Of a DNA stretch of 64,000 nt, positions 9,804 through 18,744 are shown piece by piece. How positions within the stretch are numbered: position 1 is the first letter of the stretch; every line of letters begins with the position of its first letter. Both the position numbers and the translations under genes were made by a program. Source of the stretch: Pedobacter sp. MR2016-24 (GTDB lineage Bacteria; Bacteroidota; Bacteroidia; Sphingobacteriales; Sphingobacteriaceae); assembly GCF_026239655.1 (NCBI RefSeq), contig NZ_JAPIVO010000004.1, forward strand, positions 558,001-622,000. Direction: 5' to 3'. The notes beneath the pieces were generated by a model. That model did no database searches and had not been told where the DNA came from. It saw nothing but the letters and a program-made list of their open reading frames with translations.

Positions 9804-9835
9804 GCGCAATCGTTTTAAATTGTTATCACCCAAAT

Positions 9836-12502
9836 ATGACCTACGCAAAAAAAGTATTCTTCTTGTTTTTATATAGCTTAATTGTTGTGCCTTTTTTAGG
9901 AGAGGCACAACAAATGAGTGCGCAAAGGCAAAAAACAGGCTTTAATGCAGGCTGGTCTTTTAGTAAAGATGAAAAGCAATGGGCACCTGTTGTTGTTCCG
10001 CATACCTGGAATATCGCAGACGTAATGGATGACGAGCCCGGTTATTATCGCGGTTACGGATGGTACCGGAAAACCTTTATTGCTGGTGCGGAATTAAAGA
10101 ACAGCAAAATCTCACTGTCTTTTGACGGCGTAAACCAGGAGGCTGAAATCTTTGTAAACGGGATCAGGGCGGGATCACATGTAGGAGGTTATACCGGTTT
10201 TGACATACCCATCACTGACTTATTAAAGTTCGGCGGGCACTTTAAGAATGAAATAATTGTCAGAGTGACTAGCCGTTTCAATGCGGATATCGCACCCCTT
10301 ACTGCTGATTTTACCTTTTATGGCGGCATTTACAGGAACATTAATTTACTTGTTACAGCTCCTGTTCATTTTTATGGTGAGGATTATGGTGCCGGTGGTG
10401 TGTATATTTCTACACCTAGGGTATCAGCAGCACGGGCAGAGATCAGGCTAAAAGGTGTATTGGAAAATTCTTCTGCCGGCACACGTAAATTAGGTTTGAA
10501 AACGGTAATTTATGATCCGGAAGGACAAGTCGTTTCTTCATTGATCAGCTCAGTGAACCTTAAAGCGGCAGAGAAAAAAACAATACTGCAAAATCTGCCT
10601 GAATTGCTTAAACCCAAATTATGGTCGCCCTCAAACCCTGAGTTATACCGCGTGGTTACACAGATTCTTGATAGCCGGACAAATGCTGTACTTGATGAAG
10701 CGGTTAATCCTTTAGGCCTTCGTTGGTTTAGGTTTGACGCGGATAAAGGATTCTTTCTGAACGGAAAAGCCCTGAAACTGATCGGCGCTAGTCGCCATCA
10801 GGATTATGAAGGATTAGGGAATGCTGTACCGGAAGCCCTGCAAATCAGGGACGTAGAATTGTTGAAAGAGATGGGTGGCAATTTCCTGCGAGTTGCCCAC
10901 TACCCGCAGGATCCTGTGATCCTGCAAACATGTGACAGGCTCGGTATCCTCGCTTCGGTAGAAATTCCTGTTGTCAATTCCATCACTGAAACTGCTGAAT
11001 TTACAAAGAACTGTGAAAATATGCAGATCGAAATGATCAGACAGAACTTTAACCATCCTAGTGTGATTATCTGGGCCTATATGAATGAAATCCTGCTTAA
11101 ACCTCAGTTTAATGATGATAAAGCGCGACAAAATATTTATTTTGATCATGTCAGAGCGCTGGCGAAGTCATTGGATAACCTGACCAGAGCTGAAGATCCT
11201 TCAAGATATACCATGCTTGCCTGTCACGGGGATTTTAACCGTTACAACCAGGTAGGGCTTACTAAAATCCCTATGATTCTGGGTTGGAATTTATACCAGG
11301 GCTGGTACGGTGGCGACCTGTCCGGCTTCGCTGATTTTCTGGATAAACACCATCGCGAATTACCCGGAATGCCCTTACTGGTTACAGAATATGGTGCAGA
11401 TGCAGATCCGCGCATCCGCTCATTTTCACCGGTGAGATTCGATAAAAGTGTTGAATATGCACTAAAGTTTCATCAGGTTTATCTCAATGCGATTTTGGAA
11501 AGGCCATTTGTAAGCGCTGCGATGGCCTGGAACCTGGCTGATTTCAATTCGGAAACGAGGGATGAGACTATGCCGCATATCAATAACAAGGGGCTGCTTA
11601 CTTTTGACAGAAAACCTAAAGATACCTATTATCTCTATTGGGCTTATTTGTCCGACAAGCCTTTTTTAAAGATTGCGGCCGACTGGAAAGTGAGAAGTGG
11701 TGTGGCTGATTCCGGACATGTCTTTTCGGTACAAACGATTCAGGTGGCTACTAATCTGGATAGCGCAGAATTATTCTCAAACGGAAAAAGCCTGGGTGTG
11801 AAAACTGCGAAAGACCATTTGTGTGAGTGGCAGGTACCATTCACTGACGGGGCAAACCAGCTGCTTGCTGTAAATCCTTCCAATCCTGTGCTGGCAGACC
11901 GGATCGACATCAGGTTTAGTTTAATCCCTTATGTTTTTGATTCGGGCCAGGCGTTTCGGCCATTACGTATTTTGCTCGGCGCTTCACGTTATTTTATTGA
12001 TGACGAAAATTCCTTGTGGATGCCTGATCAGCCTTATAGAAAAGGTGCCTGGGGATTTATCGGAGGGCAGTCATATCAGACCGGTAATGGTCGTACGGCC
12101 TACGGAACAGATAAAAATATCAGGAATACGGTCAATGATCCGATTTATCAGACACAGCGGGTAGATTTAAAACAATATAAACTAGATGTTGCCGATGGTA
12201 TTTATGAAGTTACTTTATATTTCGCTGAATTGCTTGGCGGTGCAAAAAAGGAAGCTTTAGCTTATAATCTGGATAACAGACAAGTCAAAGAACAGAAGGA
12301 AGAACGTGTGTTTAATCTTAAAATAAACGAAGCGATGTATCCGGAAACTATCAATCTTGTGGCGGATAATGGTTATGCTACAGCTGTACAAAAGAAGATA
12401 CAGGTAATGGTAACCAATGGCAAAGGGATAGTGATCGACCTGCTCCCGCTACAAGGTAAGCCAGTATTAAATGCTTTAAAAGTTATACAAACCTCATTTT
12501 AA
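9836..12502 (+). CDS. GH2 glycosidase with C-terminal malectin-like domain
   Basis: The 888-residue exported enzyme starts at ATG 9836; a longer frame from 9773 runs through the hairpin and lacks a leader. Signal peptide about 1-26 (MTYAKKVFFLFLYSLIVVPF). A jelly-roll GH2 sugar-binding domain (VVVPHTWNIADVMDDEPGYYRGYGWYRKTF) leads into an Ig-like domain and the TIM barrel. Probable acid/base is Glu418 in WAYMNEI and the nucleophile Glu518 in LLVTEYGAD. The last 150 or so residues (YFIDDENSLWMPDQPYRKG, then YEVTLYFAELLGG) are malectin-like, a carbohydrate-binding fold. GH2 includes beta-galactosidase, beta-glucuronidase and beta-mannosidase. With GH88 and a lyase-like neighbour, a galactosidase or glucuronidase acting on an acidic glycan is plausible but unproved. 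Confidence 0.92.
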   Translation: MTYAKKVFFLFLYSLIVVPFLGEAQQMSAQRQKTGFNAGWSFSKDEKQWAPVVVPHTWNIADVMDDEPGYYRGYGWYRKTFIAGAELKNSKISLSFDGVNQEAEIFVNGIRAGSHVGGYTGFDIPITDLLKFGGHFKNEIIVRVTSRFNADIAPLTADFTFYGGIYRNINLLVTAPVHFYGEDYGAGGVYISTPRVSAARAEIRLKGVLENSSAGTRKLGLKTVIYDPEGQVVSSLISSVNLKAAEKKTILQNLPELLKPKLWSPSNPELYRVVTQILDSRTNAVLDEAVNPLGLRWFRFDADKGFFLNGKALKLIGASRHQDYEGLGNAVPEALQIRDVELLKEMGGNFLRVAHYPQDPVILQTCDRLGILASVEIPVVNSITETAEFTKNCENMQIEMIRQNFNHPSVIIWAYMNEILLKPQFNDDKARQNIYFDHVRALAKSLDNLTRAEDPSRYTMLACHGDFNRYNQVGLTKIPMILGWNLYQGWYGGDLSGFADFLDKHHRELPGMPLLVTEYGADADPRIRSFSPVRFDKSVEYALKFHQVYLNAILERPFVSAAMAWNLADFNSETRDETMPHINNKGLLTFDRKPKDTYYLYWAYLSDKPFLKIAADWKVRSGVADSGHVFSVQTIQVATNLDSAELFSNGKSLGVKTAKDHLCEWQVPFTDGANQLLAVNPSNPVLADRIDIRFSLIPYVFDSGQAFRPLRILLGASRYFIDDENSLWMPDQPYRKGAWGFIGGQSYQTGNGRTAYGTDKNIRNTVNDPIYQTQRVDLKQYKLDVADGIYEVTLYFAELLGGAKKEALAYNLDNRQVKEQKEERVFNLKINEAMYPETINLVADNGYATAVQKKIQVMVTNGKGIVIDLLPLQGKPVLNALKVIQTSF

Positions 12503-14014
12503 ATGATCAATCAACTCAAATATTTTCTTTTTATCGCGATCTTAATTCCCATCGGCCTGTCCGCACAGCAAGCCCATTGGCAATCTGCATTTGTTAAGAT
12601 GAACAAAGACAGCAGCCTGATTTATATTCCCGATGCGAAAGGAAATATATTTCCTGATTTCAGCAAGGTAGGGTATCATGCCAATGAAAAAGTCATTCCG
12701 CAGGTAAAAGTAGTGAAGGAATTGTCTGCTACAGGTGATGATGATCAGCAAAAAATACAAGCCGCGATAGACCAGCTTTCGGCAATGCCGGCAGATAAAA
12801 ATGGTATCCGTGGTGCACTACTGCTTAAAGCAGGGGAATATAAAATACCCGGCAGCCTCAGGATAACTGCAGGAGGGATTGTGCTGAGAGGTGAAGGCGG
12901 ACAGACAAAACTGATCGCTACCGGTAAAGGACAGCGAAAGCTGCTGGCGGCTGCAGGAAAAGGAGAACTGGAAGAACTGGTCGGAACGAGAATCGCAATC
13001 ACGACTGATTATGTTCCTGTCGGTGCAAAGTCTTTTGAACTCAGCACTACTGAACATTTGAAAAAGGGAGATAAAATTGTCGTATTCAGACCCGGCACAG
13101 CAAATTGGATAGCCGATCTGAAGATGGATCAGATTCCCAGCGGAACAGGGACAAGGCAATGGGTGGCGGGCGACTATAACCTTCAATTCGAAAGGGTAAT
13201 TACTGCGATAAAGGGAAAAACGATATATATTGACCAACCTGTTGTTATGGCTATGGAAACTAAATATGGCGGAGGCGAGATTTTTCGCTGTGCATTTAGC
13301 GGAAGAATTGCCGAGGTTGGGGTAGAAAATTTATGTTTGGAGTCCGAATATACCTCTGAAACAGATGAAGACCATGGCTGGGATGCCATATCATTTGATA
13401 AAATAGAGAACAGCTGGGTATCCAATGTGACCAGTCGTTATTTCGGTTATTCCTGTGTAAACCTGGGGCAGGGCAGCAAAAATATTACCGTCAGCAACAG
13501 TAAATGCCTTGCGCCGAAATCACAGGTGATCGGCGGACGGAGATATTCGTTCAACAACGACGGGCAGTTAAATCTGGTGATTAACTGTTATGCTTCCGAA
13601 GGACGGCATGACTACGTTACCGGGGCCAAAGTATGCGGACCTAATGTGTTTTTCAACTGCATCGCTGAAAATTCCAAAGGAGATATTGGTCCGCATCACC
13701 GTTGGGCTATGGGCACACTGTACGATAATATAACTACAGATGGAGAAATCAATATCCAGGACCGCGGTAATTGGGGAACAGGACATGGCTGGGCAGGAGT
13801 AAACCAGGTCTTATGGAACTGTAAAGTACGTAAAGCTGCAGTACAAAGTCCTTATGTATCAGGTCAGAATTATAGCATTGGTTTGATTGGTGAAAAAATA
13901 CAAGGTCGTTTAGACGGAAGGCCGGACGGCATCTGGGAAGGACATAACAAAGCTGGTTTAACCCCAGTCTCACTTTACCTGTTACAGGTAAAAAACACGC
14001 AAAAATATAAATGA
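12503..14014 (+). CDS. Secreted right-handed beta-helix protein, probable polysaccharide lyase
   Basis: The 503-residue protein begins directly at the base after the GH2 stop codon, implying translational coupling. Signal peptide 1-22 (MINQLKYFLFIAILIPIGLS). The sequence GDDDQQKIQAAIDQLSA, GALLLKAGEYKIPGSLRI and GIVLRGEGGQTKLIATG is the opening of a pectate-lyase-3-like parallel beta-helix. Later coils include YFGYSCVNLGQGSKNITVSN and the conserved-looking GPHHRWAMGTLYDNI and RGNWGTGHGWAGVNQVLWNC. I cannot name a CAZy family. Its place between GH2 and an unsaturated-uronide hydrolase suggests a lyase producing 4,5-unsaturated ends for GH88. A non-catalytic or glycosidase beta-helix remains possible. 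Confidence 0.75.
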   Translation: MINQLKYFLFIAILIPIGLSAQQAHWQSAFVKMNKDSSLIYIPDAKGNIFPDFSKVGYHANEKVIPQVKVVKELSATGDDDQQKIQAAIDQLSAMPADKNGIRGALLLKAGEYKIPGSLRITAGGIVLRGEGGQTKLIATGKGQRKLLAAAGKGELEELVGTRIAITTDYVPVGAKSFELSTTEHLKKGDKIVVFRPGTANWIADLKMDQIPSGTGTRQWVAGDYNLQFERVITAIKGKTIYIDQPVVMAMETKYGGGEIFRCAFSGRIAEVGVENLCLESEYTSETDEDHGWDAISFDKIENSWVSNVTSRYFGYSCVNLGQGSKNITVSNSKCLAPKSQVIGGRRYSFNNDGQLNLVINCYASEGRHDYVTGAKVCGPNVFFNCIAENSKGDIGPHHRWAMGTLYDNITTDGEINIQDRGNWGTGHGWAGVNQVLWNCKVRKAAVQSPYVSGQNYSIGLIGEKIQGRLDGRPDGIWEGHNKAGLTPVSLYLLQVKNTQKYK

Positions 14015-15189
14015 TGAAGGCAATAAAAATAATCCTGATGCTGCTGGTACTGAGCCTGGCATCCGGCACTTTGAGTGCCCAGAAAGTAAATGTAGACAAA
14101 GCCTTTGCCGCTGCAGAAAAGCAGACCATAGTGCTGCTGAAAGAAATAGAAAATGATACTGCTGCCATCAGGAAAAATCAGGTATCCCCGCGGACGGTGG
14201 AACATGGAAAACTAACCATGGTTAGTTCCAGAGATTGGACAAGTGGCTTTTTTCCTGCTGAACTCTGGTTCCTTTACGCGCATAGTAAAGACCAGAAATG
14301 GCTTGATCTCGCAAGAAAATATACAGAGAAAATAAAAAGAGAGCAATTCAATACCGCTACACATGACCTGGGTTTTATGATCTACTGCCCGTTTGGCAAT
14401 GGCTACCGTTTAACAGGTGATACAGCTTACCGGAACGTCATCATACAAGCTGCAAAATCACTTTCTACCAGATTTAACCCTGTGGCAGGCGTAATTAAAT
14501 CATGGGACCATAATACCAGCAAGTGGAAGTATCCAGTGATTATTGACAATATGATGAACCTGGAGCTGCTCTTTGAGGCGACTAAACTCAGCGGTGACAG
14601 TTCTTTTTATAAAATTGCTGTAGCCCACGCAAACACGACAATGAAAAATCATTTTCGCCCTGACTTTAGCAGCTGGCATGTGCTGGATTATGATACGGCC
14701 ACCGGAAAAGTGCTGCAAAAACTAACCGCTCAAGGATATAACAATGCATCTTCATGGGCCAGGGGTCAGGCATGGGCACTTTACGGTTACACCATGTGTT
14801 ACCGCGAAACAAAAAATCCTGTATATCTGGCGCAGGCCAGAGGGATTGCCAACCTTATTTTGACACATCCTTCCATTCCAAAAGATGGTATTCCTTACTG
14901 GGATTATAACGACCCGAAAATCCCCAATGTTTCCAGAGACGCTTCCGCAGCAGCGATCACTGCATCAGCATTATATGAATTAAATACCTATGTTCCCGGC
15001 GCAGGATATAAAAACAAAGCAGATAAACTTCTGTACAGTTTGCATACTGCCTACACCAGTAAACCCGGCGCAAATAAGGGTTTCATTCTGGAACACAGTA
15101 CAGGACACAGACCAGCGCATTCAGAAATAGATGTGCCAATAAATTATGCAGATTATTACTACCTTGAAGCATTGCTGAGAAGTAAATAA
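14011..15189 (+). CDS. GH88 unsaturated glucuronyl hydrolase
   Basis: The 392-residue exported enzyme overlaps the previous stop by four bases (ATGA), a sign of coupled translation. Signal peptide about 1-23. It has the (alpha/alpha)6 pattern of family GH88, which hydrates and removes 4-deoxy-5-unsaturated uronic acid from the non-reducing end of lyase products. The two family aspartates are recognisable: Asp119 in THDLGFMIY and Asp179 in IIDNMMNLELLF, 60 residues apart, as in Bacillus UGL (88 and 149). WARGQAWALYGY and GIPYWDYNDP are also family-like. Last gene of the locus, followed by a strong terminator. Substrate could be glycosaminoglycan, ulvan-like or another acidic glycan. Confidence 0.93.
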   Translation: MMKAIKIILMLLVLSLASGTLSAQKVNVDKAFAAAEKQTIVLLKEIENDTAAIRKNQVSPRTVEHGKLTMVSSRDWTSGFFPAELWFLYAHSKDQKWLDLARKYTEKIKREQFNTATHDLGFMIYCPFGNGYRLTGDTAYRNVIIQAAKSLSTRFNPVAGVIKSWDHNTSKWKYPVIIDNMMNLELLFEATKLSGDSSFYKIAVAHANTTMKNHFRPDFSSWHVLDYDTATGKVLQKLTAQGYNNASSWARGQAWALYGYTMCYRETKNPVYLAQARGIANLILTHPSIPKDGIPYWDYNDPKIPNVSRDASAAAITASALYELNTYVPGAGYKNKADKLLYSLHTAYTSKPGANKGFILEHSTGHRPAHSEIDVPINYADYYYLEALLRSK

Positions 15190-15191
15190 AA

Positions 15192-15237
15192 AAGAAAGCC
15201 GGCAAAAAATCAAGACTCAATTTTTGCCGGCTTTCTT
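15192..15237. terminator. Bidirectional terminator between GH88 and mgtC genes
   Basis: A 17-bp perfect inverted repeat (15192-15208 with 15221-15237) has a GCCGGC core flanked by A and T runs on both sides and a 12-base loop. It sits between two converging genes and can end transcription from either side. Confidence 0.88.
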
Positions 15238-15281
15238 AACCTTTACAAGAGAAAGGTGAGGAGAAGTTTATTGTAACAGGG

Positions 15282-15917
15282 CTACGCAAAACTGATGATA
15301 TCAGGTATTGCTGCCAGCTTTTCATTCAGCTCTACCAGATACTTTTTTCTTCCTGATACCTGCCAGACAACCGTTAGCGTGTCCTGATCTTTACTCACTT
15401 CCAGTGGATCTATCCGTAAATGTTTGCTGTTCAATTCAGCTTCGAGCGATTTAATCAGACCGAAATCAGGCGTTCTGAAAGTGACACTAATGATCTTCTG
15501 TTTCTGCATGGTGCTGATCAGTTGCTCTATCTTGGTGGATAGCAGCAAAATGACTAGTGTGATGATGGTAAATACAAAAGCCAGTGCATGGTAACCTATA
15601 CCTGTTGTCATTCCTATCGCCGCAGAGGTCCAGATTACCGCTGCTGTTGTTAAACCTCTTACCGAAAACTGGTCTTTGAAAATTACCCCCGCACCGATAA
15701 AACCGATACCCGTAATGATATTTGCTGATACACGGTCGTCGCTTCCTGCACCGTGACCCGATACAATAGTAAAAATAGTAGAGCCTAGTGAGATCAGAAT
15801 GATTGTTCTAAAGCCCGCTGCTTTACTTTTATATTCCCTTTCAAAGCCTATGATCCCTCCGCAGAGGATAGACATGAACATACTGATTATATCTTCCGTT
15901 TCTAAAGTGAAGTCCAT
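15282..15917 (-). CDS. mgtC: MgtC/SapB family membrane protein
   Basis: The 211-residue protein has four to five membrane helices in the first 140 residues, with the MgtC family hallmarks IIGFEREYKSKAAGFRT, TGIGFIGAGVIFK and SVRGLTTAAVIWTSAAIG. A cytoplasmic tail (about 140-211) resembles the ACT-like C-terminal domain of longer MgtC proteins. MgtC proteins of pathogens modulate ATP synthase and magnesium or acid adaptation; in environmental Bacteroidetes the role is not established. It is monocistronic here, converging on the GH88 operon. No magnesium riboswitch could be recognised upstream. Confidence 0.9.
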   Translation of the reverse strand: MDFTLETEDIISMFMSILCGGIIGFEREYKSKAAGFRTIILISLGSTIFTIVSGHGAGSDDRVSANIITGIGFIGAGVIFKDQFSVRGLTTAAVIWTSAAIGMTTGIGYHALAFVFTIITLVILLLSTKIEQLISTMQKQKIISVTFRTPDFGLIKSLEAELNSKHLRIDPLEVSKDQDTLTVVWQVSGRKKYLVELNEKLAAIPDIISFA

Positions 15918-16030
15918 TAAATTAATATTTTATATTTAAAATATGCTTAGCAATTATCCTGCTAAAGTTCTGGTCAGCTTCATTAATAGAAATCTATAGG
16001 CTTATTTTTAAAAAGAGCCGCCCGTTTTTA

Positions 16031-17110
16031 CTACCTTGACAGTGTATACACATTTACCACCTTAGACAAACCCGAAGAAAGATCTCCGCCCGCGAATAAC
16101 AATTTGTTACCGGTAGATGCGGCTGCAAGATCGCTCGTTAGTTCGCTAAACTGCAATGTAGAAAAGGTATTGAGTTCTACATCATAAATGTCCACAGTAG
16201 CTGAAGAACCGCCCCCACCGAATACAATTTTTGACCCGCCTGCTGCTGCGCTAACATATTTACGATCTTCCGGTACAGGCAAAGTCGTCCACAGACCTGT
16301 AACCACATTATAAATATCTGCAGTTTTTGCATTGCCGCCACCAGAAAATACAATTTTACCACCTGCGCCTGCTCCAGCCAGATCATACCTGGTCTCACTG
16401 AGTTGGGATGTGGTCCATGTATTGGTACTGACATCATAAATGTCTACCACTTTCGAATCGCCCGTATTGGATTGACCACCGGCAAAAAGTATTTTATTTC
16501 CTGCTGCCGCACCTGCCAGTCTTCTGCGTCCCTGACTCAGTTGTGCGGTTGTCCATACATTGGTAGAAACATCATAGATATCAACCGTACTCACATAATT
16601 AAGACCGGTATCACCTCCTGCAAATACAATTTTATTTCCTGCCGCTGCTGCTGTTAAACGGCCTCTTGCCTGACTCAATTGAGCGGTCGACCATGTATTG
16701 GTAGAAACATCATAAATATCAACAACCTTAGAATAACCAGTTGCATTTAAGCCGCCAGCAAATACAACCTTCGTACCTGCTGCCGCTGCTGCCAGGTGGT
16801 AACGCGCTTCGCTAAGTCTTGTTGTAGTCCAGGCATTAGTAGAGACATCATAAATATCGACCGCCGAAGAGTAAGCAGCGCCGCCAGCTGTTCCGCCCCC
16901 GGCAAAAACTATTTTGTTTCCTGCTGCAGCGGCTGCCAGTCCAACCCTTGCCTCAGACAGGCTGGCTACCCCACTATACTCTATTTTGCGATAGATTAAG
17001 TTATCCATTGGTGGATCAACAATAATTATAGCTTCGTCACTGCTTTTACTGCAGGAAGAGATTTCTAATAAGCATATAGTTAATAGTGTGATCGTCAGTA
17101 ATCTTTTCAT
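16031..17110 (-). CDS. Kelch-repeat lipoprotein (seven-bladed beta-propeller)
   Basis: The 359-residue protein carries a lipoprotein leader (MKRLLTITLLTICLLEISSC, lipid Cys20) and then seven repeats of about 45 residues. Each repeat has an R-x-x-LAAAAAGNKIVFAGG strand followed by VDIYDVSTNTWTT. This is the kelch pattern, and seven copies suit a closed propeller. Repeats 2-5 are very similar to each other even as DNA, a sign of recent duplication or gene conversion. Such lipoproteins are usually surface or periplasmic binding or scaffolding proteins; no catalytic residues are evident. It is transcribed alone, with 230 bases of featureless DNA upstream. Confidence 0.88.
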   Translation of the reverse strand: MKRLLTITLLTICLLEISSCSKSSDEAIIIVDPPMDNLIYRKIEYSGVASLSEARVGLAAAAAGNKIVFAGGGTAGGAAYSSAVDIYDVSTNAWTTTRLSEARYHLAAAAAGTKVVFAGGLNATGYSKVVDIYDVSTNTWSTAQLSQARGRLTAAAAGNKIVFAGGDTGLNYVSTVDIYDVSTNVWTTAQLSQGRRRLAGAAAGNKILFAGGQSNTGDSKVVDIYDVSTNTWTTSQLSETRYDLAGAGAGGKIVFSGGGNAKTADIYNVVTGLWTTLPVPEDRKYVSAAAGGSKIVFGGGGSSATVDIYDVELNTFSTLQFSELTSDLAAASTGNKLLFAGGDLSSGLSKVVNVYTLSR

Positions 17111-17344
17111 CAGAGGAGCATTAGTTTATAAGACTAATTTAAGCGTTTAAATTTAATACGCACAAAAAAAAATAGGATATAAAAGCTATTATTTCTTCGG
17201 ATAATTCAGGCGGGTTGTACACTTAGGATTTATTTCAGCAGATCCTTAGATGGCTAAGCGTCAGGATTTACTATTATTTATCCTTTTTGGCATTCAACTT
17301 GTAGCTTTCTGTTGATTATTATTCAGAGGGCTAAATCAATCATT

Positions 17345-17638
17345 ATGCAAACAGATTACAGGATTTCTTTGAACCTAAAAACTGTGAATGGCCATACCAC
17401 GGTAGGCTGTTTTTATATGGGTAATGACAGCGCATTCGCAGAAAAGACTTTTCATATGTTAAGTGGCGATGATAACATTTCAGAAAGTACGGTGCTATGT
17501 ATAGAACTGACCAGTTTGATAGATGAGATCTCTTTACCGATCACCATCAAACATTGCACACTCGACGAGTTGGCCACAAACATCCAGATCCTTGCCAAGG
17601 AATTATTCAAACAATTGAACCTTACTAATCCAGGCTAA
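17345..17638 (+). CDS. Hypothetical small cytoplasmic protein
   Basis: A 97-residue protein, taking ATG 17345 (MQTDYRISLNLKT) as start rather than ATG 17312, whose extra residues are uninformative. It has no signal peptide or membrane segment. Alternating beta-like (RISLNLKTVNGHTTVGCFYMG) and helical (HCTLDELATNIQILAKELFKQL) stretches suggest a small alpha/beta fold. I do not recognise the family. Its stop codon lies in the loop of a terminator hairpin shared with the opposing gene. Reading as a gene rests on reasonable codon use and that placement. Confidence 0.6.
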   Translation: MQTDYRISLNLKTVNGHTTVGCFYMGNDSAFAEKTFHMLSGDDNISESTVLCIELTSLIDEISLPITIKHCTLDELATNIQILAKELFKQLNLTNPG

Positions 17639-17663
17639 GTATATGTATTTATGCCTGGATTAG
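17625..17663. terminator. Bidirectional terminator between converging hypothetical genes
   Basis: CTAATCCAGGC at 17625-17635 pairs exactly with 17653-17663; the 17-base loop holds the stop codon of the rightward gene. There is no long T-run, so termination strength is uncertain. Confidence 0.6.
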
Positions 17664-17689
17664 ATATGAAGGGCTATAAGTCTATCCTG

Positions 17690-18454
17690 TTAAAATTTAA
17701 CAGACAACTTTTCGCTGACCAACTGGTCATTTTTGTAATAATCGAAAAACCAATTCTCATTTTTTTTGAAGACTATTCCATTCACATTGCCATTGGTTGC
17801 GATAAAATAGTCCGGCACTGAAGTTTTCAGTAGCGTGAATACTATTTTTGGAGAAGTGTCAATTAACTGATAGCCAGTAGCTGTTGCCTGTGCATATAAT
17901 GTGCCGTTAATTTCAACCTTTTCCGTTGTTACAGTTTTTACAGGAGTTTGGATTGGTGGCGGTGGAGGTGTCACTGTAACTGTGACCGTTTTTACTTCCT
18001 CCTGTACACTTGTTGCTGGGGTATATGCATATGGAAGGTCATTCAATGAAGTGAATGCCTCTCTTAAAGCGTTGGTATAAGAAATATCATATTCTTTTTC
18101 TCTGCTTTTGCCTTCCTTTCCTTTGAAAAGAACGGCCCCTTTGCAGTCCTTTAACAACAAGGTAAGATTAGTGCTGAACATTGTACTTTTTCCCAATATA
18201 TCCAGCGTAAGGGCTTTACATTTATTATTTGCAATTTCTTCAGGTAAGTCTGTGTTATCATAATAAACAGTGAAACCTTTATCGTCTAACAACTTTTTAG
18301 TCAGGGCATTTAAGTTATACTGGTTTTCCTGTTTCAGAAAGCTGAATTTTTCGGGTACCAATACATATTTGTAATTATTAATGGTATTCTGGGCATAGCC
18401 TGAAAAGGACATTAGTAAAAGGGATAATAGAAAGTATTTTTTTATAGCAGACAT
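17690..18454 (-). CDS. Hypothetical exported protein with proline-rich linker
   Basis: The 254-residue protein has a signal peptide (MSAIKKYFLLSLLLMSFSGYAQ). An N-terminal domain (about 25-135) contains NTINNYKYVLVPEKFSFLKQ and LTLDILGKSTMFSTNLTLLLKDC. It is joined by a proline and threonine/valine-rich linker (VTVTPPPPPIQT) to a C-terminal domain of about 75 residues (EKVEINGTLYAQATATGYQL). The architecture resembles periplasmic proteins common in Flavobacteria and Sphingobacteria, but I cannot name the family. It stands alone and converges on a shared hairpin. Confidence 0.7.
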   Translation of the reverse strand: MSAIKKYFLLSLLLMSFSGYAQNTINNYKYVLVPEKFSFLKQENQYNLNALTKKLLDDKGFTVYYDNTDLPEEIANNKCKALTLDILGKSTMFSTNLTLLLKDCKGAVLFKGKEGKSREKEYDISYTNALREAFTSLNDLPYAYTPATSVQEEVKTVTVTVTPPPPPIQTPVKTVTTEKVEINGTLYAQATATGYQLIDTSPKIVFTLLKTSVPDYFIATNGNVNGIVFKKNENWFFDYYKNDQLVSEKLSVKF

Positions 18455-18744
18455 AGTATTTAAGCTTCTTTGGAGCTAATATACAAAATAAACAAATTGA
18501 GCTGATTTTCTTTTCAAATTCACATTAAACAGGTAAGTCATCCAGATGCTTATCGTTACGATATTTGACGTTAAAGTTTTTTAAAAATATGCCGCGTACA
18601 TTATTGAGCGGAGAAACGCAGATCAGCAAAGCGGGAGGAATGTGTTACAGGGTTTTCCTACTATTATCATCCTGATAGCCCGCTATAAATCTGGTTATTT
18701 TACAATAACCGCGGATACCTTAACTTCGTGTAAAAAAACAAATC

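Noticed and set aside
9773..9835. Longer N-terminus for the GH2 protein
   Set aside because: It would translate the hairpin and displace the signal peptide; ATG 9836 gives a normal leader.
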